A stretch of 43,380 nucleotides of DNA from Bacteroidota bacterium (GTDB lineage: Bacteria > Bacteroidota > Bacteroidia > Flavobacteriales_D > Crocinitomicaceae). Below, piece by piece: positions 9,274 to 18,125 of this stretch. A model generated the notes under the pieces. The model saw only the letters and a list, made by a program, of their open reading frames with translations, ran no database searches and was not told where the DNA came from. The translations under genes were made by a program, and so were the position numbers. Numbering within the stretch: the first letter of the stretch is position 1; each line of letters starts with the position of its first letter. The stretch lies in NCBI GenBank assembly GCA_024280155.1, contig JAJRQQ010000029.1:1-43380 (forward strand), given 5' to 3'.

Positions 9274-11571
9274 ATGAATAAATTATCTTTAATTATTGCT
9301 TTTATTGGAATCTCATTATTCTCTTTTGCTCAAACAACAGAAGAGAGTTTGCGAGAAATGATGAAAGATGCCGATGAGAATGAATTGGTAATCATGAGTT
9401 CAACTTTAATGTTAGATGAGTATTATTATATGTCCGAGATACTCGTTGACACACTTCTACAAATCAAACCAGAGAGTTCTAATTACAACTTTCGAAAAGG
9501 TTATTTAGTATTAAATTCATCTCAAGATCAGGTTAAAGCATTGCCATATTTAGAAAAAGCAATTAAATCTGTTGACCCTAAATATGATATGTTTTCTGCA
9601 AAAGAAGAAAGCGCAAGTATCGAAGCTTATTACTATTATGCAAAATGTAAGCACTTAAATTGCGACATTGATGAGGCTAAGAAATATTACAAAAAATTCT
9701 TAGAGACCAAAAAGAAGAACACTCAATTAGACGAATTCGCAGAGCTTGGATTAGCACAATGTGAGGTTGCAGAATACAATTTTGCTCACCCTAAATCTGC
9801 TGAAGTAAAGAATATCGGTCCAGCTGTAAATACTGATATGCCTGAATATTCTCCAGTTATTTCTCTTGACGGAACTTCTCTTTATTTTACTTCAAGACGT
9901 GAATGGGAAGACAAAAGTTCAAATAAACATAAAGATCCTATTTACAATCATCACCCAGAAGACATCTATGTGAGTTTTCAAGATTATGATGGAGAATGGA
10001 CTGAACCAAGTAAACTAAACTTTAGTGACCCAGAATTAAATGAAGCTACTATTTCAATTAGTTCTGATGAACGAAGAATATTTGTTTACCAAGATGCTTC
10101 AGGAAATGGAGACATTTTCTTTTCTGATTTTGAAGGCAATAAATTTGATGAGTTAGAAAAACTTCGTTTTAATGGCGTTAACTCTGATGCTTGGGAAACA
10201 CACTGTACAGTGACACCTGATGGTGAAAACATGTACTTTGTATCAGATAGAGAAGGTGGTTTTGGCGGTAGAGACATATACCGTATTGTTAAATTACCAA
10301 ACGGAGAATGGAGTGAACCCTTAAATTTAGGTCCTGAAATTAATACACCTTTTGATGAAGACTCACCGTTTATTGCAGTAAATAACAAAACATTGTATTA
10401 TTCAAGTAACGGCCCTAAGAGCATGGGAGGCTTTGATGTTTTTGTTACTTATCGTGATGAAGATAATGTTTGGTCAACTCCATTAAATATGGGCTCACCT
10501 ATTAACTCTTGTAGTGACGATATATATTACACAACTACTTTTGATGGATTGAAAGGTTATCTTTCTTCATTCAGAAATGGTGGCTATGGTGAAAAAGATA
10601 TCTATGAAATCAAGAATGATTATTTAGGTAACCGTCCAATCAGTAGTTTAAAAGGTCAAATTATTGATAACTCTGGAGCTGTTTGTACCAATGATTTTAA
10701 AATAAAAGTGGAATGCTTGAATTGTGAAATTGAAGCTGAAAAAGTAACTTACCCAAGAATTAAAAACTGTTCTTACTTTAGTGTTTTAGTGAGATGTAAG
10801 GAATATGAAATCACATACTTCCAAAACGATTCAGTTGTAGGGACGAAACGATTCAATACCGGTTGTAATGCTGAGAATGAAGAAATTATTCAAAACTATT
10901 ACTACGGTACATTTGGTCTAGAAATTACAGCAGCAGAACATGGTACAAATACAATGATTGAAGATGTTACTGTAGAAATCCTTGATGCTGAAAGTGGAGA
11001 TGTGCTTGCTACTTTTAATACTGATGAAAATGGAAGTGTAACTTCTTCAGATTTCTTAGCGGGTAAAAATTATGGCGATAGCGTTATTTATGACGTTAGA
11101 TTATCCAAAGAAGGTTACTTAACAAATACATTCAACGCAAGGAAAACCTTAGGAGACTCTTCTGTATTGAAATTAGATTATTTATTAAACAAATCAGATG
11201 CAGGTGTACTTATCGCACTTAAACCTATCTACTTTGACTTGAACAAATCAAACATTCGTCCAGATGCCAAAAAAGAATTGGATCACATTGTTGAATTAAT
11301 GAATGCTAATCCTGAGTTAAGAATTGAGATTGGTTCGCACACGGATTGTCGATCAAGCAAATCATACAACATGTCTCTTTCAAAACGTAGGGCTCAATCT
11401 ACAATGAAATACATAAGAGCAAGAATCAAGAATCCAAAACGTATTTACGGTAAAGGATATGGTGAATCTCAATTGGTTAATGATTGTGGTTGTGAAGGTG
11501 ATGTTGTTTCTGATTGTACAGAAGAACAACACCAAGAAAATAGAAGGACTGAGTTTAAAATTGTAAAATAA
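9274..11571 (+). CDS. PorE-like TPR / PD40 propeller / OmpA envelope protein
   Basis: A 765-residue secreted protein with signal peptide (about 1-19, ending FAQ), TPR-like helices (about 30-170), repeated PD40/WD40-like propeller strands (about 180-440, e.g. EYSPVISLDG, FVSDREGGFGGRDIY), beta-sandwich segments (about 455-640), and a C-terminal OmpA domain (YFDLNKSNIRPDA near 653, SHTD near 688, LSKRRAQS). This order matches PorE of the type IX secretion system, thought to tie the machinery to peptidoglycan. It lacks a lipobox, unlike the Porphyromonas lipoprotein, so it may be one of several paralogues. It shares a promoter with E2 and is followed by a terminator. Confidence 0.85.
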   Translation: MNKLSLIIAFIGISLFSFAQTTEESLREMMKDADENELVIMSSTLMLDEYYYMSEILVDTLLQIKPESSNYNFRKGYLVLNSSQDQVKALPYLEKAIKSVDPKYDMFSAKEESASIEAYYYYAKCKHLNCDIDEAKKYYKKFLETKKKNTQLDEFAELGLAQCEVAEYNFAHPKSAEVKNIGPAVNTDMPEYSPVISLDGTSLYFTSRREWEDKSSNKHKDPIYNHHPEDIYVSFQDYDGEWTEPSKLNFSDPELNEATISISSDERRIFVYQDASGNGDIFFSDFEGNKFDELEKLRFNGVNSDAWETHCTVTPDGENMYFVSDREGGFGGRDIYRIVKLPNGEWSEPLNLGPEINTPFDEDSPFIAVNNKTLYYSSNGPKSMGGFDVFVTYRDEDNVWSTPLNMGSPINSCSDDIYYTTTFDGLKGYLSSFRNGGYGEKDIYEIKNDYLGNRPISSLKGQIIDNSGAVCTNDFKIKVECLNCEIEAEKVTYPRIKNCSYFSVLVRCKEYEITYFQNDSVVGTKRFNTGCNAENEEIIQNYYYGTFGLEITAAEHGTNTMIEDVTVEILDAESGDVLATFNTDENGSVTSSDFLAGKNYGDSVIYDVRLSKEGYLTNTFNARKTLGDSSVLKLDYLLNKSDAGVLIALKPIYFDLNKSNIRPDAKKELDHIVELMNANPELRIEIGSHTDCRSSKSYNMSLSKRRAQSTMKYIRARIKNPKRIYGKGYGESQLVNDCGCEGDVVSDCTEEQHQENRRTEFKIVK

Positions 11572-11590
11572 AGTATTAACCTCCTCTAAG

Positions 11591-11624
11591 AGTCCGAAAG
11601 CGTAAAAGCTATCGGACTTTTTTT
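11591..11624 (+). terminator. Intrinsic terminator after the first PorE-like gene
   Basis: AGTCCGA (11591-11597) pairs with TCGGACT (11612-11618), extended inward by AGC/GCT after an A-A mismatch, with a six-base loop and then a T run (11618-11624). It separates the two paralogues into different transcripts. Confidence 0.85.
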
Positions 11625-11716
11625 ATGTGTATTCTTTTTATTTAATCGGTTAAATATTTGAATTAACAGAACAATTTAGTACTTTAGTTACCTTAAACCA
11701 ATAGTTTACAATCAAC

Positions 11717-13837
11717 ATGAAAAAACTAAACAACACTCTACTACTTTTCGTTGCACTGATTAGCTTTACTTCAATTTCTCAAACAACAGAAGCTGAAGCT
11801 ATAGAAATTGCAAATTCTGGGTCAGAACAAGAAGTTTTAATGCATGCATCGACATTAATGTCTGGAGGTTATTTACATCTATCGGAAATCTTAACTGATA
11901 AATTGATTGAATTTCAACCTGAGAGTTCAAATTATAACTACAGAAAAGGGTTTTTAACTTTATACATTCGAAAAGATTATCAAAGTGCTTTACCTTATTT
12001 TAAGAAAGCTATACTTGATATTGGGAATAATTACGATATGTATTCTACTAAAGAGAAAAGCGCCCCTGTAGATGCATATTTCCACCTTGCTCAATGCTAT
12101 CATTACAACGAACAAATTGATGAAGCTGAAGAAAATTATCGAAAATTTAAAGAATTATCAAAGAAAAAATCCCCACTTCTTCCTGAAGCAGATTTAAGAT
12201 TGAAACAATGTGAAATTGCTCGTGCAAATATGCTAGCCCCCGTAAATGTTTATTTAAAAAATATTGGTTCGCAAATTAATACAGAACACCCAGAATACAG
12301 TCCAGTAATTTCTTTAGATGGTTCTGCACTTTATTTCACTTCTCGTCGCCCATGGACAAATAAAGAATCACATGAATTTAAAGACCCAGCGATTAACCAA
12401 TTTCCTGAAGATGTATATGTGAGTTATCAAGATTTTGATTCAACATGGACAACCCCAATTCGACTAGAGTTTTGTCAACCAAGAAGAAATGAAGCAACTA
12501 TCGCAATTAGTGCTGATGAACGAAAAATTTATTTGTATGAAGATTCTACAGGAAATGGAGATATATATTATACCGATTTCTATCATGCTAAATTCAATGA
12601 AATTACAAAATTTGAAGAAGACGATGTAAACACGGATGCATGGGAAACTCACTGTATGATGTCTCCAGATAAAAAAACTTTCTACTTTGTTTCAGATAGA
12701 GAAGGTGGATTTGGCGGCCGTGACATCTATATGATGACTCGAACGAATGTTAAAAAAGGAGAGGGTGATGAAGAAGATTGGTCAAAACCTGTTAATCTAG
12801 GTCCACAAATTAATTCTGCTTTTGATGAGGACTCCCCTTTTATCTCCATCGACAACAAAACGCTATACTATTCAACAAACGGCGAAAAAAGTATTGGTGG
12901 ATTTGATATTATGACTGCTAATCTTCAAGATGACGGTACTTTTGACGAAGGGAAAAATTTAGGTTATCCTTTCAATTCAACCAATGATGACATCTATTAC
13001 ACAACAACATTAGATGGTAAAAAAGGCTACATGACTTCACACCGTAATGATGGTTTCGGAGAAAAAGACATTTACGAAATCTACAATGATTATCTTGGTG
13101 TTCGCGATGTTGCCGTATTAAAAGGAGTTATTAAAACAGTCGATGACAAACCAATTCCTGAAGATTTCGCAATTAATGTGCGTTTAGTTTGTGTTGATTG
13201 TGATGAAAACAACAATAACAAACTCGTATACCCAAGATTGCGTGACGGTGTTTTTATGACTGCCTTAGAGCCTTGTAAGACATATAAGTTAGAATACATG
13301 AACGTAACAGATGATATCAAGATGCATGATGATGGCTTCACAACATTATGTGACACAAACTATCAGGAAATCTACAAAGAATTACTACTAGATGTTGACA
13401 AGAGAATTATTATTATTCCAGAAGACACTCTTGAGTTAGATCCTGTAATCGCTGCAGATTACCCAAATTTAGAGTTCATGCATTATTTCTCTTACAATAA
13501 AAATAAACTCTCTACTAAAAAAGGTGACTTAAAGAAATTTGTAAAAGAAGTTGAAGAACAGTTGAAAGATGGACGTGAAACAATCACCATTAACATTTAT
13601 TCTTCTGCTTCTTATGTTCCAACAACAACTTTTGGTACAAATGAAAAATTAACGAAAGTGAGAGCGGAAAACATGAAATATGATTTAATTGCTTATTTCA
13701 ACAAGAAAGACGAATACAAAGGAAAGGTAAACGTTGTAATTGTAACAACAGTTGTACAAGGTCCTGAATATGAAAAAGATGCTCGTAACAAAGACAAATA
13801 TAAACCGTATCAATATGTAGGTTTAAAAACTGAATAA
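11717..13837 (+). CDS. PorE-like paralogue with degenerate OmpA-like C-terminus
   Basis: A 706-residue paralogue of the preceding gene, sharing its layout almost block by block: signal peptide ending SISQ, TPR-like region with ESSNYNYRKGFL, and PD40 propeller with EYSPVISLDGS and SDREGGFGGRDIY. It differs after about residue 455. Where the neighbour has a normal OmpA domain, this one has a shorter region beginning FMHYFSYNKNKLS (about 587) in which the peptidoglycan-binding GxHTD motif reads YSSASYV and LSKRRAQS reads LTKVRAEN. The Arg is kept but the Asp is lost. It may have lost wall binding and become a partner or competitor of its neighbour. It has its own terminator. Confidence 0.82.
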   Translation: MKKLNNTLLLFVALISFTSISQTTEAEAIEIANSGSEQEVLMHASTLMSGGYLHLSEILTDKLIEFQPESSNYNYRKGFLTLYIRKDYQSALPYFKKAILDIGNNYDMYSTKEKSAPVDAYFHLAQCYHYNEQIDEAEENYRKFKELSKKKSPLLPEADLRLKQCEIARANMLAPVNVYLKNIGSQINTEHPEYSPVISLDGSALYFTSRRPWTNKESHEFKDPAINQFPEDVYVSYQDFDSTWTTPIRLEFCQPRRNEATIAISADERKIYLYEDSTGNGDIYYTDFYHAKFNEITKFEEDDVNTDAWETHCMMSPDKKTFYFVSDREGGFGGRDIYMMTRTNVKKGEGDEEDWSKPVNLGPQINSAFDEDSPFISIDNKTLYYSTNGEKSIGGFDIMTANLQDDGTFDEGKNLGYPFNSTNDDIYYTTTLDGKKGYMTSHRNDGFGEKDIYEIYNDYLGVRDVAVLKGVIKTVDDKPIPEDFAINVRLVCVDCDENNNNKLVYPRLRDGVFMTALEPCKTYKLEYMNVTDDIKMHDDGFTTLCDTNYQEIYKELLLDVDKRIIIIPEDTLELDPVIAADYPNLEFMHYFSYNKNKLSTKKGDLKKFVKEVEEQLKDGRETITINIYSSASYVPTTTFGTNEKLTKVRAENMKYDLIAYFNKKDEYKGKVNVVIVTTVVQGPEYEKDARNKDKYKPYQYVGLKTE

Positions 13838-13843
13838 AAAATT

Positions 13844-13871
13844 AAAGTCCGGTTTATCCGGACTTTTTTTT
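13844..13871 (+). terminator. Intrinsic terminator after the second PorE-like gene
   Basis: AAGTCCGG (13845-13852) pairs perfectly with CCGGACTT (13858-13865) around TTTAT, followed by a T run to 13871. The stem shares its AGTCC core with the terminator at 11591. Its T run contains the -33 box of the next promoter. Confidence 0.92.
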
Positions 13872-13899
13872 GCTTCCCTCTATCCTATTCTTATATTTG
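13869..13899 (+). promoter_or_regulatory. Promoter of the exonuclease gene, predicting a leaderless mRNA
   Basis: TTTG (13869-13872), a spacer of exactly 19 bases and TATATTTG (13892-13899) match the Bacteroidota consensus. The ATG at 13905 begins only five bases after the -7 box, about where transcription should start, so the message should have almost no 5' leader. The -33 box lies inside the T run of the upstream terminator. Confidence 0.72.
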
Positions 13900-13904
13900 A
13901 CCTT

Positions 13905-14732
13905 ATGAATATATCCTTACAGAAATCGTTAGCTATCTTTGACATTGAAGCTACAGGACTAAACATCACCAATGATAGAATTGTTGAAATTGCCATCATT
14001 AAAATTGCTCCAGATGGTTCAAGAACAGAGTTTTTAAAACGTGTTAATCCGGGAATTCCAATTCCAAAAGAGGTCAGTGAAATTCATGGAATATATGATG
14101 AAGACATTAAAGATGAACCTACATTAAAAGATATTTTACCTGAACTCGAAGAGTTTATTGAAGATGCTGACTTTGCAGGATACAATTCAAATAAGTTTGA
14201 TTTACCAATGCTTGCGGAGGAATTGCTTCGTGCAGGAAGCTCTGTCGACCTTTCTGTAAAAAAGCACATTGATGTACAGCATATTTTCCATAAAATGGAA
14301 CAAAGAACATTGGTTGCTGCCTATAAATTCTACTGCCAAAAAAACCTAGAAAACGCACATACAGCACTAGCAGATGCTGAGGCAACTTGGGAGGTTCTAG
14401 ACGCTCAAATTGAAAAATATGAAGATTTAGAAGCCAATGTCGATTTTTTAGATAAATTCTCTCTTTTTGGAAACGTAAAACGATTAGACTTTGCAGGAAG
14501 GTTAGCATACAACGAGGACAATCAGATCATCTATAATTTTGGAAAACAAAAAAATAAAACAGTAGAAGAAGTGTTTAAAAGTGAGCCTGGTTATCATGGT
14601 TGGTTTCTAAATGCGGACTTTCCTCTATACACTAAACAATGTTTACGCAAAGAAATTAATCGTATTAAAGATAAAAAATCACCCAAAGATTTTAACTCAA
14701 AATTAGATGCTCTAAAAAATAAATTCAACTAA
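13905..14732 (+). CDS. DEDDh 3'-5' exonuclease (DNA polymerase III epsilon-like)
   Basis: A 275-residue exonuclease of the DnaQ/RNase T superfamily. The DEDDh residues are visible: Asp13 and Glu15 in FDIEATG, the Asp of AGYNSNKFDLPML, His152 and Asp157 in HTALADAEAT. The C-terminal third (after about 185) has a small GxxKxxTVEEVF...GYHGWFL block found in Bacteroidota exonucleases that process DNA ends or proofread; it has no polymerase domain. This could be the proofreading subunit or a repair nuclease. Its stop is one base before the start of the FAH-family gene, so the two should be transcribed together from the promoter at 13869. Confidence 0.87.
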   Translation: MNISLQKSLAIFDIEATGLNITNDRIVEIAIIKIAPDGSRTEFLKRVNPGIPIPKEVSEIHGIYDEDIKDEPTLKDILPELEEFIEDADFAGYNSNKFDLPMLAEELLRAGSSVDLSVKKHIDVQHIFHKMEQRTLVAAYKFYCQKNLENAHTALADAEATWEVLDAQIEKYEDLEANVDFLDKFSLFGNVKRLDFAGRLAYNEDNQIIYNFGKQKNKTVEEVFKSEPGYHGWFLNADFPLYTKQCLRKEINRIKDKKSPKDFNSKLDALKNKFN

Positions 14733-14733
14733 A

Positions 14734-15346
14734 ATGAAAATCATTTGTATTGGTCGGAATTATGCAAAACATGCTAAAGAAATGAATGCAGAAATTCCAA
14801 ATGCTCCAATTTTTTTTTATGAAACCTGACGTTGCAATTCTTCGACCTGGAATGCCATTTTTCTATCCTAATTTCTCGAATGACATTCATTTTGAGTGTG
14901 AACTTGTGGTTAAAATTAATCGTGTTGGAAAAAATATTTCTGAAAAATTCGCTCACAAATATTATTCTGAGATTGGACTTGGAATTGATTTTACTGCAAG
15001 AGACTTACAAAAAAAATGCAAAGAAAAAGGGCATCCTTGGGAAATTGCTAAATCGTTTGAAGGGAGTGCACCTTTGTCAAAACATTTCATTCCAAAAGAA
15101 GAACTTGACTTATCGAACATTGATTTTCACTTAATGAAAAATGATGAAAAAGTACAAATTGGAAATTCAAGTGATATGCTTTTTACTATTGACCAGTTAA
15201 TTGCTTACATTTCTCAATTTATGACATTAAAAAAAGGAGATTTAATATATACAGGCACACCTGAGGGGGTCGGGCCAATTGCAATTGGTGATGAATTAAA
15301 AGGATACATTGGGGAACAGGAGATGTTTAAAGTATTGATCAAATAG
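14734..15346 (+). pseudogene. Fumarylacetoacetate hydrolase family protein, frameshifted at a T9 tract
   Basis: A member of the FAH superfamily (YcgM/FAHD1-like, about 204 residues), which includes acylpyruvases and oxaloacetate decarboxylases. Translation from the ATG at 14734 gives MKIICIGRNYAKHAKEMN and reaches APIFFL then TGA. One T fewer in the nine-T run (14810-14818) restores APIFFMKPDVAIL and the rest of the fold: HFECELVVKI with a metal-binding Glu, GIDFTARDLQ, DLIYTGTPEGVGP. Everything else is intact, so the shift is recent or a homopolymer sequencing error. The second half alone (from 14786 in the other frame) is not a sensible gene. It follows the exonuclease stop by one base. Confidence 0.88.
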
Positions 15347-15386
15347 TTGCCCTCCATAAAAATAACATCTCGACGTTAATTACTTC

Positions 15387-16121
15387 TTAATACTCAACCT
15401 TCCACAAGAACAATCCCTGAGCAGGAACAGACATTGAAGCTGCTTGTCGATTCTTTTTTGCGAGAATATGTTTCATTTCAACAGGTTTCATTTTTCCCAT
15501 TCCAATATCAACAAGAGTACCAACAGTTGCTCGAACCATATTCCTAAGAAATCGATTTGCAGCTATTTCGAAATAGATTTCAGACTCAGATACTCTCACC
15601 CATTTTGCGGTTGTTACTGAACAAATATTTGTAAATGTATCTGTATTCACTTTAGACAGCGATGTAAAATCTTGCTCACCCAAAAGGTATTCGGCACCTT
15701 CATTCATTTTATCAAGGTCTAATTCTTTTAGAAGATACCAGCTTTGATCAGTCAAAAAAGGATTCTTAGATGAATTTATAAAATAACGATAAGTTCTTGA
15801 TTTAGCATTAAATCGAGCATGAGTATCATTGTCTACCTTCAAAACACGAAAAATAGCGATAGAATTAGGCAACATCATATTCATTTTACGAGACAGCTCT
15901 TTCTCATCAATAATATCAGGTAAATCTGTATGGAGAATAAAATGTTTAGCATGCACACCAGAATCTGTTCTACCACATCCCATCACTTTTATAATCTTAT
16001 TGGAGTGTAATTTTGTCAAAACATCTTCAATAACTTCTTGTACCGAAATTTGATTGGGTTGTTTTTGCCAACCAAAAAAGTCAGTACCATTGTATGAGAG
16101 TTCGATGAAATAACGTTGCAT
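15387..16121 (-). CDS. truA: tRNA pseudouridine(38-40) synthase
   Basis: TruA isomerises uridines 38-40 in the tRNA anticodon arm to pseudouridine. The 244-residue length is normal. Catalytic Asp53 lies in the signature GCGRTDSGVHA; the RNA-binding RTYRYFI, the FLRNMVRATVGTLVDIG helix and the final AQGLFLWKVEY strand are also present. It lies 15 bases after the thioesterase stop. A TAAATTTG box on the minus strand (16126-16133) sits only four bases before the ATG, so a nearly leaderless internal transcript is possible, though no -33 box supports it. Confidence 0.95.
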   Translation of the reverse strand: MQRYFIELSYNGTDFFGWQKQPNQISVQEVIEDVLTKLHSNKIIKVMGCGRTDSGVHAKHFILHTDLPDIIDEKELSRKMNMMLPNSIAIFRVLKVDNDTHARFNAKSRTYRYFINSSKNPFLTDQSWYLLKELDLDKMNEGAEYLLGEQDFTSLSKVNTDTFTNICSVTTAKWVRVSESEIYFEIAANRFLRNMVRATVGTLVDIGMGKMKPVEMKHILAKKNRQAASMSVPAQGLFLWKVEY

Positions 16122-16136
16122 ACTACAAATTTAGTT

Positions 16137-16682
16137 TTATGCTTTTATAATACAGCGATTTTCAGCAACCATCGTCTTCATTTCTTCGAAAGTTAAACCT
16201 TTCACTTCTATATTGAGCATTTTCTTAATTTCAAATCGTAGTGCTCGTAACTTTTTCGCATCACAAAATCTTCTCACTTCAATTTCTTCTTCGAGAATTA
16301 GTTCTGGCACTTGAGTAGGGTGACCTTCTTCGTCTTTTGCAACCATTGTAAAATAACATGAGTTCGTATGCTTCTCCTCGCCAGTTTTAGGTTTTAATGA
16401 AGTTATTCTAATCCCAATAATCATAGAAGAATTTCCTACATAATTAACGGAAGCCGCCAAAGAAATCAAATCTCCAACTTCAACAGGCTCTTTGAATTCA
16501 ACACCATCGACCGAAACAGTTACGCAATAATCTCCAGAATGTTTAGACGCAACAACATAAGCAACCTTATCCATTAGTCCCAAAAGAATTCCACCATGAA
16601 CTTTCCCACCAAAATTGGCGTAAGAAGGAATCATTAATTCCGTAATTGTTGTTTGTGAAGATTTAACTGTTTTTCCTTCCAT
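16137..16682 (-). CDS. Acyl-CoA thioesterase, hotdog fold (YciA/ACOT type)
   Basis: A 181-residue hotdog-fold thioesterase that hydrolyses acyl-CoAs. The YANFGGKVHGGILLGLMDKVAYVVA block carries the catalytic Asp, and VDGVEFKEPVEVGD and VNYVGNSSM strands follow, as in acyl-CoA hydrolases of the YciA/BFIT/ACOT7 group. Beyond the single hotdog domain there is a Glu/Lys-rich tail of about 45 residues of unknown role. I use the ATG at 16682; an upstream TTG at 16685 adds one residue. It lies eight bases after the TPR/PD40 gene stop, so it is probably co-transcribed with that gene and truA. Confidence 0.88.
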   Translation of the reverse strand: MEGKTVKSSQTTITELMIPSYANFGGKVHGGILLGLMDKVAYVVASKHSGDYCVTVSVDGVEFKEPVEVGDLISLAASVNYVGNSSMIIGIRITSLKPKTGEEKHTNSCYFTMVAKDEEGHPTQVPELILEEEIEVRRFCDAKKLRALRFEIKKMLNIEVKGLTFEEMKTMVAENRCIIKA

Positions 16683-16690
16683 CAAAACTA

Positions 16691-18061
16691 TTATTGCTTA
16701 GGAAAAGAAAAACCTTTCATATCGATTTGATAAATATCTATACTTGATTTCTTCCCGATAATTTCGAAACCAGAAACAAAAGCCATCATTGTTTTCAAAT
16801 CGATAGAAAAGTGTGTGTCATTATTTACAGTATTCACACCATAACCTAAATTAATCGGTTCCCCCCAAGAATCTCCAAGGTTTTCTACGACATACACATC
16901 CATTCCTCCAAGACCAACATGTCCATTAGAACTAAAGAATAAGTATCTGCCATCTGATGTGATGAATGGTGTAGTTTCTCTCCCTTTTGTATTGATTGTA
17001 AAAGGTAGCGGTTTTGCAGTTCCCCATTTCTTTCCTTCACGATGAACTACGTATATGTCTGTTGAACTTTTCTCCCCTTTTCGGTCAGTTACAAAATACA
17101 TCGTATTTCCATCAGCTGTTAAAGTTGCTGAACCTTCAAAGAAAGATGTGTTAACGGATTTATTATTAATGATTTTTGGTGAATTCCAAACACCTTTATT
17201 ACTCATTTTAATTTCACAAAGATCGGAACCTCTTGTTGTTTTTTTAGCATCTGACATTGTAGAGTTTAACGTCATAATTGCCCATAGACCATCTGGAGAG
17301 AGGTAGTTCAATGCATCAAAACCATTCGAATTAATTCTCCCTAACTTATTGGTTATGTCTGTCCATTCATTCGTTTCTTCATCCCAAGTCACTTTATAAA
17401 CATCTTCAAAATAGCGTTCATCATCAGGATTTACACCACCACCTGTAGTGTTACTTCTTCTTGATGTAAAATAAATTACTTTCCCATCATCAGTCAAAAT
17501 CACACCATAATCATCAAATCCTGAATTAATATCTCCAACCAGTCTGGTTTTTTTGAATTTAACACTGTCTTTCATTTGTTCTTTAGCAAAATAACATTCT
17601 TCGATATGTAAATCTACGGTTAATGTTCTTGAGCGAGTTTTAGAAAGTTTTTCTTTTGCCAATTCATAATTGATTAAAGCAGTGTCAATATTCCCAAGAC
17701 GATGATAGGTTTCTCCTAAAAGGCAGTAGATCTCATCACTTACTTTCTCTGGGTTTGTTGAATATGATTTCTTAGCATACTTTAAAGCATAACCAAAATT
17801 ATTTAAAGCATAATGACATTGTGCAATCCAATAACTAGCTTTCCAACTGTTTGCATCTTTATTCGCTGCCTCACGGAATTTAATCAAAGCACCTTTTGTT
17901 TGACCTTTTAAGAATAACGTTTTTCCTTCTTCAATCAAATAAATTGCTGTCGATTTATCAACAACATTTGTAGTTGAGTCTGGTGGAACTACAGAAAATA
18001 TACTTGCGAAAGTTGTTGTAGAAAAAAGTAGAATTGTTATTGTGTAAATTAGTTTCATCAT
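16691..18061 (-). CDS. Secreted TPR / PD40 propeller protein
   Basis: A 456-residue exported protein with signal peptide (about 1-19, ending FAS), TPR repeats (about 40-165: ALIKFREAANKD..WKASYWIAQCHYAL) and PD40-type propeller strands (about 180-450: DDGKVIYFTSRR, ADGNTMYFVTDRKG, FSSNGHVGLGGMDVYVV). It resembles the two PorE-like proteins of this window but stops after the propeller and has no OmpA domain, so it probably works as a soluble periplasmic or surface scaffold. The two ATGs at 18061 and 18058 are equivalent. It heads a minus-strand group with the thioesterase and truA. Exact function unknown. Confidence 0.82.
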   Translation of the reverse strand: MMKLIYTITILLFSTTTFASIFSVVPPDSTTNVVDKSTAIYLIEEGKTLFLKGQTKGALIKFREAANKDANSWKASYWIAQCHYALNNFGYALKYAKKSYSTNPEKVSDEIYCLLGETYHRLGNIDTALINYELAKEKLSKTRSRTLTVDLHIEECYFAKEQMKDSVKFKKTRLVGDINSGFDDYGVILTDDGKVIYFTSRRSNTTGGGVNPDDERYFEDVYKVTWDEETNEWTDITNKLGRINSNGFDALNYLSPDGLWAIMTLNSTMSDAKKTTRGSDLCEIKMSNKGVWNSPKIINNKSVNTSFFEGSATLTADGNTMYFVTDRKGEKSSTDIYVVHREGKKWGTAKPLPFTINTKGRETTPFITSDGRYLFFSSNGHVGLGGMDVYVVENLGDSWGEPINLGYGVNTVNNDTHFSIDLKTMMAFVSGFEIIGKKSSIDIYQIDMKGFSFPKQ

Positions 18062-18125
18062 TGTTTTTTTGGTTGAATTACAAAAGTTGTGCTAAAAAAG
18101 AATAAATATAAAATTTATCCTTGAA

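Noticed and set aside
14786..15346. A separate 186-residue gene starting MQKFQM
   Set aside because: It begins inside the FAH gene in the wrong frame; the true N-terminus is at 14734 and joins after removing one T.
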